NCBI GenBank assembly: GCA_029245345.1
Contig: JAQWPM010000007.1
Span: 100,018-164,017, forward strand
Direction: 5' to 3'
Origin: Longimicrobiales bacterium
Lineage (GTDB): Bacteria; Gemmatimonadota; Gemmatimonadetes; Longimicrobiales; Gaopeijiaceae
DNA length: 64,000 bases
Below the pieces are notes generated by a model, which was not told where the DNA came from, did not search any database, and saw only the letters and a program-made list of their open reading frames with translations. The translations under genes were made by a program, and so were the position numbers. Positions 18,493 to 27,572 of this stretch are shown here, piece by piece; position 1 is the stretch's first letter, and every line of letters starts with the position of its first letter.

Positions 18493-19897
18493 GGACACGG
18501 GCTCCCAAAAGTTCGAGAACACGTGCACCCACACTTTCAATCGATCCAGCGCCGATCGTGACCAGGACGTCGCCCTCATCCAGATCGTCTGCCAGCGCTT
18601 CAGGGAGATCCGCGAGTGCCTCGACGTAGTGCACTTGGTTCTGACCGAAGGCCTCGACCGCCTCCACGATCGTGTGTCCCGTGATTCCTGGAATAGGCAG
18701 CTCCCGTGCCGGGAAGATGTCGGTCACCCAGGTGACATCGGCCGCGGAGAGAGCCGCACCGAAGTCGGAGGCGAAGTCCCTGGTCCGGGAGAACAAATGC
18801 GGCTGGAACGCTGCAACGAGGCGACGATCCGGGAACATCGAGCGAGCCGCTCGTAGTGTGGCCTGGATCTCCGTCGGATGATGCGCGTAGTCGTCGATCA
18901 CGATCACACCGTGCGTTTCACCGAGCCGTTCGAAGCGACGACCGACGCCTCGGAATGCTTTGAGGGCCGCTAGAATCGCGTCCCATTCCACACCGCACGC
19001 CCGCGCAGCCGCAGCCGCAGCCAGAGCATTCCGCAGGTTATGGAGGCCACCCAGCACCAATGCCATTTCCCCGATGACCACGCCTTCTTCGACCACGGTG
19101 CAGTAGGTGTGGCTTTCGGTGATGCGCACATCAGTCGCGCGCAGCATCGATCCCGCAGAAGTGCCGTACGAATACCCGGCCGTACCCACGAAGGGCAGTA
19201 GAGACGATGCGCCGTGGTCATCCGCACAGGCCACGATTCGTCCACCGCCCCTCACGCCAGCCAGGAACGTCAGGAAGCCCTCACGAACCCCGCGCAGATC
19301 ACCGTACACATCGAGGTGGTCGGCTTCGAGATTCGTAACAACCGCGACGTCGGGGGTCAGCGTGTGAAAGGAACGATCGTATTCGTCCGCCTCGACAACG
19401 AAGAGTTCATCCGAGCCGAGGCGGAGGTTGCCGTCCCAACCTTCGACGCGCCCACCGACGAATCCGGTCGGATTCAGGCCACCGGCTGCGATCACCTCGG
19501 TGGCCATGGCCGTGGTCGTAGTTTTGCCATGAGTTCCGGCGATCGCGACCACGTGACCACCGTTCACAACCGCACCCAGTGCTTGCGCTCGCTTGAGCAC
19601 GGGAATGCCACGCTCGTGCGCGCGCAGGAGTTCAGGATGGTCCACCGGAACAGCCGCCGTCACGATCAGAGCGACCGCTTCGCCGAGGTGCTCGGCATCG
19701 TGGCCGATCGACAACACGACACCGTGCCTCTCGAGGTCGCGAACCGTCTGAGTGTCCTTGGAGTCGCAGCCGGACACCTGTCCACCATGCCGAACAATCA
19801 GCTCGGCCAACGCACACATGCCCGAGCCACCGACACCCATGAAATGAACTGGGCCCTGGCTCGAGAGCGAACGCAGATCCAACTCGATGCCGGTCAT
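18485..19897 (-). CDS. murC: UDP-N-acetylmuramate--L-alanine ligase
   Basis: MurC adds L-Ala to UDP-MurNAc. The ATG at 19897 (470 residues) overlaps the murG stop as ATGA and is preferred over the longer open frame to 20041. The N-terminal UDP-binding loop is HFMGVGGSGMCALAEL. The ATP-binding P-loop is IAGTHGKTTTTAMATE. The Mg/ATP motif is NLEADHLDVYGD, and the C-terminal ligase domain has VIVIDDYAHHPTEI. Confidence 0.97.
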   Translation of the reverse strand: MTGIELDLRSLSSQGPVHFMGVGGSGMCALAELIVRHGGQVSGCDSKDTQTVRDLERHGVVLSIGHDAEHLGEAVALIVTAAVPVDHPELLRAHERGIPVLKRAQALGAVVNGGHVVAIAGTHGKTTTTAMATEVIAAGGLNPTGFVGGRVEGWDGNLRLGSDELFVVEADEYDRSFHTLTPDVAVVTNLEADHLDVYGDLRGVREGFLTFLAGVRGGGRIVACADDHGASSLLPFVGTAGYSYGTSAGSMLRATDVRITESHTYCTVVEEGVVIGEMALVLGGLHNLRNALAAAAAARACGVEWDAILAALKAFRGVGRRFERLGETHGVIVIDDYAHHPTEIQATLRAARSMFPDRRLVAAFQPHLFSRTRDFASDFGAALSAADVTWVTDIFPARELPIPGITGHTIVEAVEAFGQNQVHYVEALADLPEALADDLDEGDVLVTIGAGSIESVGARVLELLGARVHA

Positions 19898-21036
19898 GAA
19901 GCCCTCCCGCCTGAGCCGATGAACGTGCCGACCTGGGCGGCGATCTGACCTGACGCCTCGGGGCGGGCACGGGACCCTGCCGCTGCTCGCATCCCCTCTA
20001 AGGCCACAGCGTCCGTGGCGAGCTTGCGAACTTCGGCCCAAAGGGCCTCCGGCGTGATTGAATGCTCAGGCATCACAATCGCCGCACCGGCCTCGGCCAG
20101 TGCTTCAGCGTTGTGGGCCTGGTGGTTCGCAGCGGCCGACGGGAGCGGGATGAGCAGCGCCGGCAGTCCTTGATTCAGGAACTCGGCGGTCGTCATCGCC
20201 CCGGAGCGGCTCACCGCGAGATCTGCTGCAGCGAGCGCCGACGGCATGTCTTCGATGTACGGGACTGCGGTCACCCAACTCGTGTCATCCTCCGACATCA
20301 TCTCTGAAATACCCTCGAAGTGTTTCGTGCCCGTCGACCAGAGCAGTCTGATTCCAGCCTGTGCCTCGAGAGGTCCGACACTTCGCAGCGCGATCATATC
20401 GGCGACGATCCGGTTGAGCGCGAGTGAGCCTTGGCTTCCACCGGTGACAAGAACAACGAAGGCACCGGCCGGCAGATCAAAGACATCACGCGCGTCGGTC
20501 CGGGCGCGTGGGGAGACCGGTCGAACCGGATTTCCACTCACCAGCACACGGTTTCGTACAGAGCGCGGAAGAAGCTCGCGGGCTTCGGGGAACGCGATGT
20601 GGATGGTGTCCGCCCAGCGGCTCAGCGCACGAGTGGAGATCCCGGGTACCGAGTTCTGTTCCTGAAGCACCAATGGGATTCCCATCAACCCAGCCACGAG
20701 GCCGGCCGGTGCACCTGCATATCCGCCTGTCACCACGACAACCTCCGGGCGAAGGCGGTGGAAGAGTTCGACCACGGACTGCAGCGATCGGAGGAGACGC
20801 GGGACGGCCCGCCAGCTGGACCAGGGGCGCGTACGGTCGATCCCCTGCACAGGGAGCAGCACGTGCTGCTCGCCACGGTCAGGAAGGATCCGGGATTCGA
20901 TACCCCTCGTAGCACCGACGAAGAACGCATCGACTTCCGGGTATTGCTCACGAACCGCGTCAGCGATTGCCAAGGCGGGGTAGAGATGCCCGCCAGTCCC
21001 GCCGCCGGAGAAGACGACCACACGGCGCTCATGCAC
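19894..21036 (-). CDS. murG: UDP-GlcNAc:undecaprenyl-PP-MurNAc-pentapeptide GlcNAc transferase MurG
   Basis: MurG makes lipid II from lipid I at the inner face of the membrane. The N-terminal glycine loop is VVFSGGGTGGHLYPALA. The second loop and UDP-GlcNAc site include VTGGSQGSLALN and SRSGAMTTAEF. I chose the GTG at 21036 (380 residues), with a GGAAGGG upstream and an eight-base overlap with ftsW; an in-frame GTG at 21051 is the alternative. Confidence 0.96.
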   Translation of the reverse strand: MHERRVVVFSGGGTGGHLYPALAIADAVREQYPEVDAFFVGATRGIESRILPDRGEQHVLLPVQGIDRTRPWSSWRAVPRLLRSLQSVVELFHRLRPEVVVVTGGYAGAPAGLVAGLMGIPLVLQEQNSVPGISTRALSRWADTIHIAFPEARELLPRSVRNRVLVSGNPVRPVSPRARTDARDVFDLPAGAFVVLVTGGSQGSLALNRIVADMIALRSVGPLEAQAGIRLLWSTGTKHFEGISEMMSEDDTSWVTAVPYIEDMPSALAAADLAVSRSGAMTTAEFLNQGLPALLIPLPSAAANHQAHNAEALAEAGAAIVMPEHSITPEALWAEVRKLATDAVALEGMRAAAGSRARPEASGQIAAQVGTFIGSGGRAS

Positions 21037-22204
21037 GGGCCGCCCTTCCACTTGGTGCAGCCCGAGCGACCGACATCAGGATTCCGAGCGAGACCAATGT
21101 GACCACAAGATTGGAACGCCCATACGAGAGAAGGGGCAGAGCCAAGCCCGTAGTCGGGACCAACCCGAGGCCAACCGCCATGTGCAAGACGGCTTGGAGC
21201 GCGATCAAGGTCGTGAACCCAACGGCCAGCAGTTCGCCGAACATGTCAGGAGCACGGCTCGCGATGCGGAAACCGACCAGGACGATCGCCATATAGATCG
21301 AGAGCAGGAGGACCACACCTAGGAGCCCCCACTCCTCCCCGACCATGGCAAAGATGAAGTCGTTATGGGCCTCCGGGAGAAAGCCGAACTTCTGGCGCCC
21401 CTCTCCGAAGCCCACGCCGGTGAGGCCACCGGACCCGAGCGCCACGAGCGACTGGCGCAGCTGGAAGCCCGCGCCTGCAGGATCCAAGGCGGGGTTCAGG
21501 TACGCATCGATACGGTCCTGTCGGAAGCCAACTGCGAGTTGATTCAGGAAGACCGGTACGACCAAGAGACCGAGAAAGACGAAGTGGGCGATCCGGGCGC
21601 CGGCAGCGAAGACCACCATCACACCGAGAATGCCAATCAGGACCGCAGTCGAAAGATCCGGCTCGAGCGCGATCGGGATGAGCACCAGGCTCCACACGAC
21701 GAAGAACGGGCCGAGGCCATTCCTCAACGAATCGAAGTGAGGCGCCTTCTTCACTGCCATAGCAGCGGTCCACACGATGACCGAGATCTTCGCGAAGTCG
21801 GACGGCTGAATCGTGATCCCAATCTGGAGCCAACGGCGAGCCCCGTTGATCTCAGGAGCAATGGCCTCAGTTCCAGGCAGGATGATTAGAACGAGCGTCA
21901 CGACGCTGACCCAGAGTAACGGCCAGGACCAACGCTCCCACCTTTTGTATGGCGTGAGCGCACAGCCGATCATCGCAGCCAGACCCCCAACCGCGCCGGC
22001 GGCCTGGCGAAGCACGTAGTAGGTGTCGGGACTTCCCTGCCGCATGGCCAGCACAGACGATGCACTGTAGAGCGTCACGAGGCCGAGTGAGAGAAGCAGA
22101 AGCGTGAGCCCCAGAATCGCCCGACCTTCCCAGCCACTGCCCAGACCGGAGTCGGGCAGGCGCACCGGACGAGCCGGGGCGATGTCCATGGGGCGGGCGG
22201 TCAT
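21029..22204 (-). CDS. ftsW: SEDS peptidoglycan glycosyltransferase FtsW
   Basis: The 391-residue protein has about ten transmembrane helices and SEDS signatures: INGARRWLQIGITIQPSDFAK, the long periplasmic loop with QLRQSLVALGSGGLTGVGFGEG, and the C-terminal TTGLALPLLSYGRSN. FtsW polymerises lipid II for septal wall with its class B PBP partner, presumably the ftsI here. The ATG overlaps the murD stop (ATGA). Confidence 0.96.
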   Translation of the reverse strand: MTARPMDIAPARPVRLPDSGLGSGWEGRAILGLTLLLLSLGLVTLYSASSVLAMRQGSPDTYYVLRQAAGAVGGLAAMIGCALTPYKRWERWSWPLLWVSVVTLVLIILPGTEAIAPEINGARRWLQIGITIQPSDFAKISVIVWTAAMAVKKAPHFDSLRNGLGPFFVVWSLVLIPIALEPDLSTAVLIGILGVMVVFAAGARIAHFVFLGLLVVPVFLNQLAVGFRQDRIDAYLNPALDPAGAGFQLRQSLVALGSGGLTGVGFGEGRQKFGFLPEAHNDFIFAMVGEEWGLLGVVLLLSIYMAIVLVGFRIASRAPDMFGELLAVGFTTLIALQAVLHMAVGLGLVPTTGLALPLLSYGRSNLVVTLVSLGILMSVARAAPSGRAARA

Positions 22205-23556
22205 ACGTTCTCCCGCGCAAATTCTGAGAAACGTCGACCACGGTCTTCGTAGCTCTCGAACATGTCGAAACTGGAGCAGGCTGGGGACAGCAGAATGACG
22301 TCACCAGGCTGCGCCGCTCCGCGTGCAGCCTCGAGCACACCCCTGAAGTCGCCCTCCACGAGGTCGGAACCCTCCACCTCAAAAGCGATACGCGGCCCTG
22401 CGGCCCCATAGCTGATCACCGCTCGCATGTCAGCGCCCTCAGGCACGAGTCCGGTGAAGTCCTCACCTTTGTCTGTTCCGCCGGCCAAAAGAACGATGGG
22501 ACGGTCCAAGCTAAGAAGCGCGCTACGGGCAGCCGCGACGTTCGTCGCCTTGGAATCATTGACCCACAACACGCCACCCTGCTCCGCTACAGGCTCGAGC
22601 CGGTGCGGCAGCGAGCGAGCGGATTCCAGCCCAGACCTAATCCCACTCACAGAAGCGCCCGCCAAGGACGCCGTGAGCGACGCGGCCAGCGCATTGTTCA
22701 GATTGTGAGTGCCGAGCAACGGGAGGTCTGTGGCCCCAATCAACGCGTCGTCGCTTCCACCCAAACGGAGCATCAAGCGACCCTCAGACACGTAAGCGTG
22801 TGTGTCCGTGAGGTCATCGCCTCCGAAGTAGAATCGGTGACCCTCGGCGTCTCCGACGAGGTCCGCAACATCCCCATCACCACACGGAAGCACCCACTTG
22901 CTGTCAGGAGCCGCCTGATCGAGAAGCCTCGCCTTGTCGGCGTAGTAAGCCTCCAAGCTCTCGTACCGATCCAAGTGATCTGGCGAGAGGTTCGTGATCA
23001 CGCCGATATCCGGTCGGAACGTGTCCACATCCGCGAGTTGGAAAGAACTCATTTCGAGCACGTACCATTCCGGGGATACCGGAAGGAGGGCAAGTTCCGA
23101 CGCCGCAGGGGCGAGTCCGCCGCCCACGTTACCGCCCACAGCCGCACGGATTCCCGCCGCTTCGAGCAAGTGGCCCACGAGTAGGGTCGTCGTTGTTTTT
23201 CCATTGGTCCCAGTAACCGCGATCAGTGAACCCGAGAAGAACCGAACGGCGAACTCGGGCTCGGAGATCCAGCGCGTGCCACGGTCTCTGAGCGCTGTAA
23301 GCACCGGAGCATGCGGCGGGATTCCTGGACTGACCACGACGAGGTCGGCTCGCGCCATGCGTTCGACGTCGTGCTTTCCCAATTCGACGCGGGCTCCCTC
23401 TGCTCTGAGGTCGGCTCCACGAGCTGCAACCGCGGGTTTAGTACGCAAATCCGAGACATAGACGTCTCCTTCCTTTTTGAGGGCCAACCGAGCCGCGGCG
23501 ACGCCACTGGCTCCGAGGCCGATGATTTCCACTTTCGCTCCGCTCAAACCGCTCAC
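22201..23556 (-). CDS. murD: UDP-N-acetylmuramoylalanine--D-glutamate ligase
   Basis: MurD adds D-Glu to UDP-MurNAc-L-Ala. The N-terminal domain has VEIIGLGASGVAAARLA, the P-loop is IAVTGTNGKTTTTLLVGHL, and NLSPDHLDRYESLEAY and LWVNDSKATNVAAA complete the Mur ligase set. I prefer the GTG at 23556 (451 residues), with a TGGAG seven bases upstream and the usual N-terminal length; an ATG at 23571 lacks a ribosome-binding site. A perfect CGCATATGCG palindrome lies just upstream at 23572-23581. Confidence 0.95.
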   Translation of the reverse strand: MSGLSGAKVEIIGLGASGVAAARLALKKEGDVYVSDLRTKPAVAARGADLRAEGARVELGKHDVERMARADLVVVSPGIPPHAPVLTALRDRGTRWISEPEFAVRFFSGSLIAVTGTNGKTTTTLLVGHLLEAAGIRAAVGGNVGGGLAPAASELALLPVSPEWYVLEMSSFQLADVDTFRPDIGVITNLSPDHLDRYESLEAYYADKARLLDQAAPDSKWVLPCGDGDVADLVGDAEGHRFYFGGDDLTDTHAYVSEGRLMLRLGGSDDALIGATDLPLLGTHNLNNALAASLTASLAGASVSGIRSGLESARSLPHRLEPVAEQGGVLWVNDSKATNVAAARSALLSLDRPIVLLAGGTDKGEDFTGLVPEGADMRAVISYGAAGPRIAFEVEGSDLVEGDFRGVLEAARGAAQPGDVILLSPACSSFDMFESYEDRGRRFSEFARENV

Positions 23557-23593
23557 TACCGGTCTCCACATCGCATATGCGCGGCATATTCGC

Positions 23594-24700
23594 TCACCGT
23601 ATCTTTAGGGTGCTCAAAGCGAGCATCGCGAAGAGGATTCCGAGGATCCAAAACCGGACCACCACCTTCGTCTCGGGCCAACCGAGCTTCTCGAAGTGGT
23701 GGTGGATTGGGGCCATCCTGAAGACGCGCTGCCCTTCACCCGTCCGGGCGCGCGTGTACCTGAACCAACCGGTCTGGATGATGACCGACACCGTTTCGAG
23801 GACGAACACGCCGCCCACGAACACGAGGAGGAACTCAGCCTTAAGAAGGATGGCCATGACTCCGATCGCGCCGCCCAGGGCGAGCGACCCGGTGTCACCC
23901 ATGAAGACTTCCGCCGGGTGGGCGTTATACCACAGGAACCCGATCGCCGCTCCAGCCAACGCGACCGCGAAGATCGTCAGCTCTCCTGCGCCGGGCAGAT
24001 GGAAGAACCCGAGGTAACTCGAGGTATCCACGCGGCCGGCGATGTAGGCGAAGATGCCGAAGGTCACGGCAGAAATCGCTGTGAGTCCTGCGGCTAGGCC
24101 ATCTAGGCCGTCGGTCAAGTTCACTGCGTTGGACGAGCCCGACACGATAAATCCAGCGAACAGTACGAAAGCCAGCGGTGTGAACATGGCCTGCAGGTCC
24201 GCGAAGAACGGAACCGCTGTTGCTGTGGACGGGTGCGGAGAAATCGGATTGAAGACGAGGAACGCCCCCAATGCGAGTCCGAAGGTCCACTGGCCGACCA
24301 TCTTGTACTTGGCGATTAGGCCCCGTGTCTGGCCCTGCACAACCTTGAGGTAGTCGTCCAAGAATCCGATCGCGCCCATCCACAACAGAGAGATCAGCGC
24401 GATCACCGTGTACGGATTCGTGAGTTCCGCCCAAAGGAGCGTCGACACAACCGCGGCGAAGATGATGATGAGTCCGCCCATTGTAGGCGTACCGGCCTTC
24501 AGCAGATGTGTCTCTGGGCCCACCTCCCGTACCACTTGGCCCACGCCTGCCCTTTCCAGGCGTCGAATGACCCAAGGGCCGAACACAAAGGCCATAAGGA
24601 GCGATGTGACCACAGCTCCAGCGGCCCGGAACGTGATGTATCCGAAGATGTTGAAGACTGTGTGGATATCGGTCAGGCCAGGCAGGAAGTGATAGAACAT
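23594..24700 (-). CDS. mraY: phospho-N-acetylmuramoyl-pentapeptide-transferase MraY
   Basis: MraY transfers phospho-MurNAc-pentapeptide to undecaprenyl phosphate, giving lipid I. The 368-residue protein has about ten transmembrane helices. Family motifs are complete: KAGTPTMGGLIII, the DDYLK aspartates, NAVNLTDGLDGLAAG, FMGDTGSLALGG and MAPIHHHFEKLGW. Its ATG shares the A of the murF stop (TGATG), indicating coupled translation. Confidence 0.98.
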   Translation of the reverse strand: MFYHFLPGLTDIHTVFNIFGYITFRAAGAVVTSLLMAFVFGPWVIRRLERAGVGQVVREVGPETHLLKAGTPTMGGLIIIFAAVVSTLLWAELTNPYTVIALISLLWMGAIGFLDDYLKVVQGQTRGLIAKYKMVGQWTFGLALGAFLVFNPISPHPSTATAVPFFADLQAMFTPLAFVLFAGFIVSGSSNAVNLTDGLDGLAAGLTAISAVTFGIFAYIAGRVDTSSYLGFFHLPGAGELTIFAVALAGAAIGFLWYNAHPAEVFMGDTGSLALGGAIGVMAILLKAEFLLVFVGGVFVLETVSVIIQTGWFRYTRARTGEGQRVFRMAPIHHHFEKLGWPETKVVVRFWILGILFAMLALSTLKIR

Positions 24701-26100
24701 CAGGCCTCCACCACGCCGACTAGGTCCGTGGTGCCGAAATCGTCCTCAAAGAGCGGTAGGATCCCTTCCATCGCCACGCCGCGGGACGCCTTGAGTAGCA
24801 CGACTTCTCCACCGCCCAGGCGTGAACGCAGCTCCGGATAGGCGGCGCGCCAGTCGTCTGCACACAGCACCCGGTCTGCGCTGACGCCCACGGCGTCGAC
24901 GGCTTCCGAGAACAACCCCGTGGCAACGATCAGGTCCACACCCGTCGCCAGCGCGTCTCGCAGGACTTCCTCGTGCAGCGCTGCCGCATGATCCCCGAGC
25001 TCGAGCATGGTGCCCAAAACGGCGACCCGGCTCGTGGCCGGCGCATGGCTCTCGAGTAGTTCGAGTGCCGCGCGGACACTCTGTGGATTCGCGTTGTAGC
25101 AGTCGATGATCAGGGTGATATCACCCACGCTACGAACCTCACCCCGCATGGCTCCCGGCGCGGCGGTAGCTAGGCCCTGGGCCGCATCACTAGGCGAGAC
25201 ACCAAGCAGGTCAGCGATCGCGAGGGCAATCATCGCATTCGCAACCGAGTGGCGGCCCGGCAATGAGAGCGTCACGGCCTGTCCACGCCAGCGGAAGCGA
25301 TATCCACCGGACACATCGGCTTCGACGCTTTCCGGGCGCAGTCCGTCATCGGCTCGTTCGCTCCAGCCCGCGACACGTGCGTCGGAGCAGATCGTCCTGG
25401 CACGGTCCGCGAGGATCGTTGGCTCGTCTCCAACCACGCAACTCCCACCGGCGGCGACCGCGCGCAGGAGATCTAGCTTCTCCTGAAGCACACCATCCAT
25501 CGAACCGAGCTTCTCGAGGTGGCTCTCGCCCACGGTCGTGACGACGGCCAAATCGGGCCTAGCGATCGCCGCGAGCGTCCGAATTTCTCCGGGTTCGTTC
25601 GTGCCCAGTTCGAGCACGACCACGTCGGCCTCGTCCGGAGTAGCCAACAACGTGAGCGGCATGCCGATCCGGTTGTTGAAGTTGCCTTCGGTCGCGTGGA
25701 CACGACGGGCGCTTCCCAACGCGGCTCGCGTAAGGTCCTTGGTCGTCGTCTTCCCAGACGACCCAGTGATCGCCACCACAGGCACTTCAAGCGCGTCACG
25801 GCGACGAGAGGCGAGTGCACCAAGCGCGACGAGCGTGTCGTCCACCGGATACAGTGTTTGGTTCGGCTCCGTCACGACCTGCCGAGACACAACGGCACCC
25901 CGTGCACCCTTGGCGAACGCGTCGGCGACGAAGTCGTGCCCGTCGAAGTGTTCTCCGACGAGCGCGACATACAGGTCGCCCTGTTGAACCGCACGCGAAT
26001 CCGTGGACACGCCCGAAAATGTGCTGCTCACATCGGCCAGGTCCGCTCGCATCCCGAGCGCCTCACGCACTGAGCCGTCACTCCACGTAAACGAGCTCAT
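24700..26100 (-). CDS. murF: UDP-MurNAc-tripeptide--D-alanyl-D-alanine ligase MurF
   Basis: MurF adds the D-Ala-D-Ala dipeptide. The start at 26100 (466 residues) overlaps the murE stop as ATGA and is chosen over the longer frame to 26124. The P-loop is VVAITGSSGKTTTKDLT, followed by GNFNNRIGMPLTLL, VGESHLEKLGS and the C-terminal IIDCYNANPQSVRAAL. No ddl gene is nearby, so the dipeptide must be made by an enzyme encoded elsewhere. Confidence 0.96.
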   Translation of the reverse strand: MSSFTWSDGSVREALGMRADLADVSSTFSGVSTDSRAVQQGDLYVALVGEHFDGHDFVADAFAKGARGAVVSRQVVTEPNQTLYPVDDTLVALGALASRRRDALEVPVVAITGSSGKTTTKDLTRAALGSARRVHATEGNFNNRIGMPLTLLATPDEADVVVLELGTNEPGEIRTLAAIARPDLAVVTTVGESHLEKLGSMDGVLQEKLDLLRAVAAGGSCVVGDEPTILADRARTICSDARVAGWSERADDGLRPESVEADVSGGYRFRWRGQAVTLSLPGRHSVANAMIALAIADLLGVSPSDAAQGLATAAPGAMRGEVRSVGDITLIIDCYNANPQSVRAALELLESHAPATSRVAVLGTMLELGDHAAALHEEVLRDALATGVDLIVATGLFSEAVDAVGVSADRVLCADDWRAAYPELRSRLGGGEVVLLKASRGVAMEGILPLFEDDFGTTDLVGVVEA

Positions 26101-27572
26101 GCGACCCCGAGCTCCGAAAGGCACTCATGAACGATCAATCGCTCGTCGAACGGACGCTTCTCCGTCCCCAGCACCTGATACGTCTCATGCCCCTTCCCCG
26201 CGAGGACGACGGTGTCACCGTTTTCAGCCGCATCAAGCGCATGACGAATCGCTTCTCTCCGATCCACGATACGTGAGTAGTCGTGGTTCTCGAGTCCCTC
26301 TGCGAGGTCATCCAGAATTCGCTCTGGGTCCTCAGTACGCGGGTTGTCTGAGGTGAGGACGATGACGTCCGCGAAGCGAGCAACGGCTTCGGCCATGGGG
26401 CGCCGCTTACCGGCGTCACGGTCTCCGCCAGCGCCGAACACGACGATGAGTCGGCCGGAGGCCAGCGGACGGACCGCGGCGAGCACCCCGTCCAATGCAT
26501 CTGCAGTGTGCGCAAAATCGATCAGCACGGAGAACGGGCTCGTGACGACGGCTTCGAGTCGGCCAGAAACCTGCGGCACCGTCGAGAGGCCGGCTGCGAG
26601 TTGGTCGATATCGAGGCCATACTCGGCACCGACCGCGGCGGCCGCCAGCGCGTTCTCAACGTTGTACCGACCCAGGAGCGGGAGCGCGACCTCACGCGTT
26701 GCTCCATTCACAACCAGATCGAAAGAGGAGCCATCGGCACTCAAGCGCACCTTCTCGGCGCGGACATCCGCGTGGGCATCCACAGCGTAGGTCGTCACCG
26801 ACCGGCCACGCGTGTCGAGTGCTGCCCATGCAGGGTCGTCACCGTTCACAACGAGCGTTCCGTTGGGAGCGACGAGTTCAACGAGGCGAGCCTTCGCCCC
26901 GAAGTAGCCGGCAATGTTCTTGTGGTAGTCGAGGTGGTCCTGCGTCAGGTTGGTGAAGACGCCCACATCGAAGTGCGTGCCGTCGAGCCGATGCTGCTCC
27001 AACGCGTGGGACGAGGCTTCTATCACGACCGCCTCCATGCCACCATCAGCCAGCTGCCACAGCCATACCGCCACTTGGACGGGTCCGGGTGTGGTCAATG
27101 CCTCAGTACCGGGACGAACGCCCGAGTCGTCCACCAACCCCAGAGTTCCGATCGCCGCCGCCTGCCCGCGCTGCTGGAGAAGGTGACGAACCAGCATTGC
27201 GGTGGTGCTCTTCCCGTTCGTACCGGTCACACCCACCATGAACATGTCGTTGGACGGCGAGCCCATGATCGCGCTGGCCCCGATTGCGGCCGCACGGCGG
27301 CCGTCTTCGACGAGCAGCTGCGGCATGTCGACGTTCACAAAGCGCTCGACCACGGCAGCCACGGCACCCCTGTCAGCCGCCTGACCGACGAAATTGTGCG
27401 CGTCCATGCCGACGCCCTTCCACGCGAAGAAAACGTCCCCCGGCTCTGCCTCACGGCTGTCCTGGCAAACCCCCATAACGGCGACGTCCCCCGGGCCGCG
27501 TGCCTCCCGTAGGAGACCGGCCGCCCGGAGGACATCGCCTACCGAATCAACTGAACCACGGGACTCAATCAT
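26097..27572 (-). CDS. murE: UDP-MurNAc-L-Ala-D-Glu--2,6-diaminopimelate (or lysine) ligase MurE
   Basis: MurE adds the third stem-peptide residue. The start at 27572 (491 residues) overlaps ftsI by eight bases and is favoured over 27608. Motifs are VGVTGTNGKSTTAMLVRH, NLTQDHLDYHKNIAGYFGAKA, LIDFAHTADALDGVL, and the substrate-specifying TSDNPRTEDPERI. The DNPR form is the one known for meso-diaminopimelate-adding enzymes, so a DAP-type wall is likely. Confidence 0.95.
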   Translation of the reverse strand: MIESRGSVDSVGDVLRAAGLLREARGPGDVAVMGVCQDSREAEPGDVFFAWKGVGMDAHNFVGQAADRGAVAAVVERFVNVDMPQLLVEDGRRAAAIGASAIMGSPSNDMFMVGVTGTNGKSTTAMLVRHLLQQRGQAAAIGTLGLVDDSGVRPGTEALTTPGPVQVAVWLWQLADGGMEAVVIEASSHALEQHRLDGTHFDVGVFTNLTQDHLDYHKNIAGYFGAKARLVELVAPNGTLVVNGDDPAWAALDTRGRSVTTYAVDAHADVRAEKVRLSADGSSFDLVVNGATREVALPLLGRYNVENALAAAAVGAEYGLDIDQLAAGLSTVPQVSGRLEAVVTSPFSVLIDFAHTADALDGVLAAVRPLASGRLIVVFGAGGDRDAGKRRPMAEAVARFADVIVLTSDNPRTEDPERILDDLAEGLENHDYSRIVDRREAIRHALDAAENGDTVVLAGKGHETYQVLGTEKRPFDERLIVHECLSELGVA

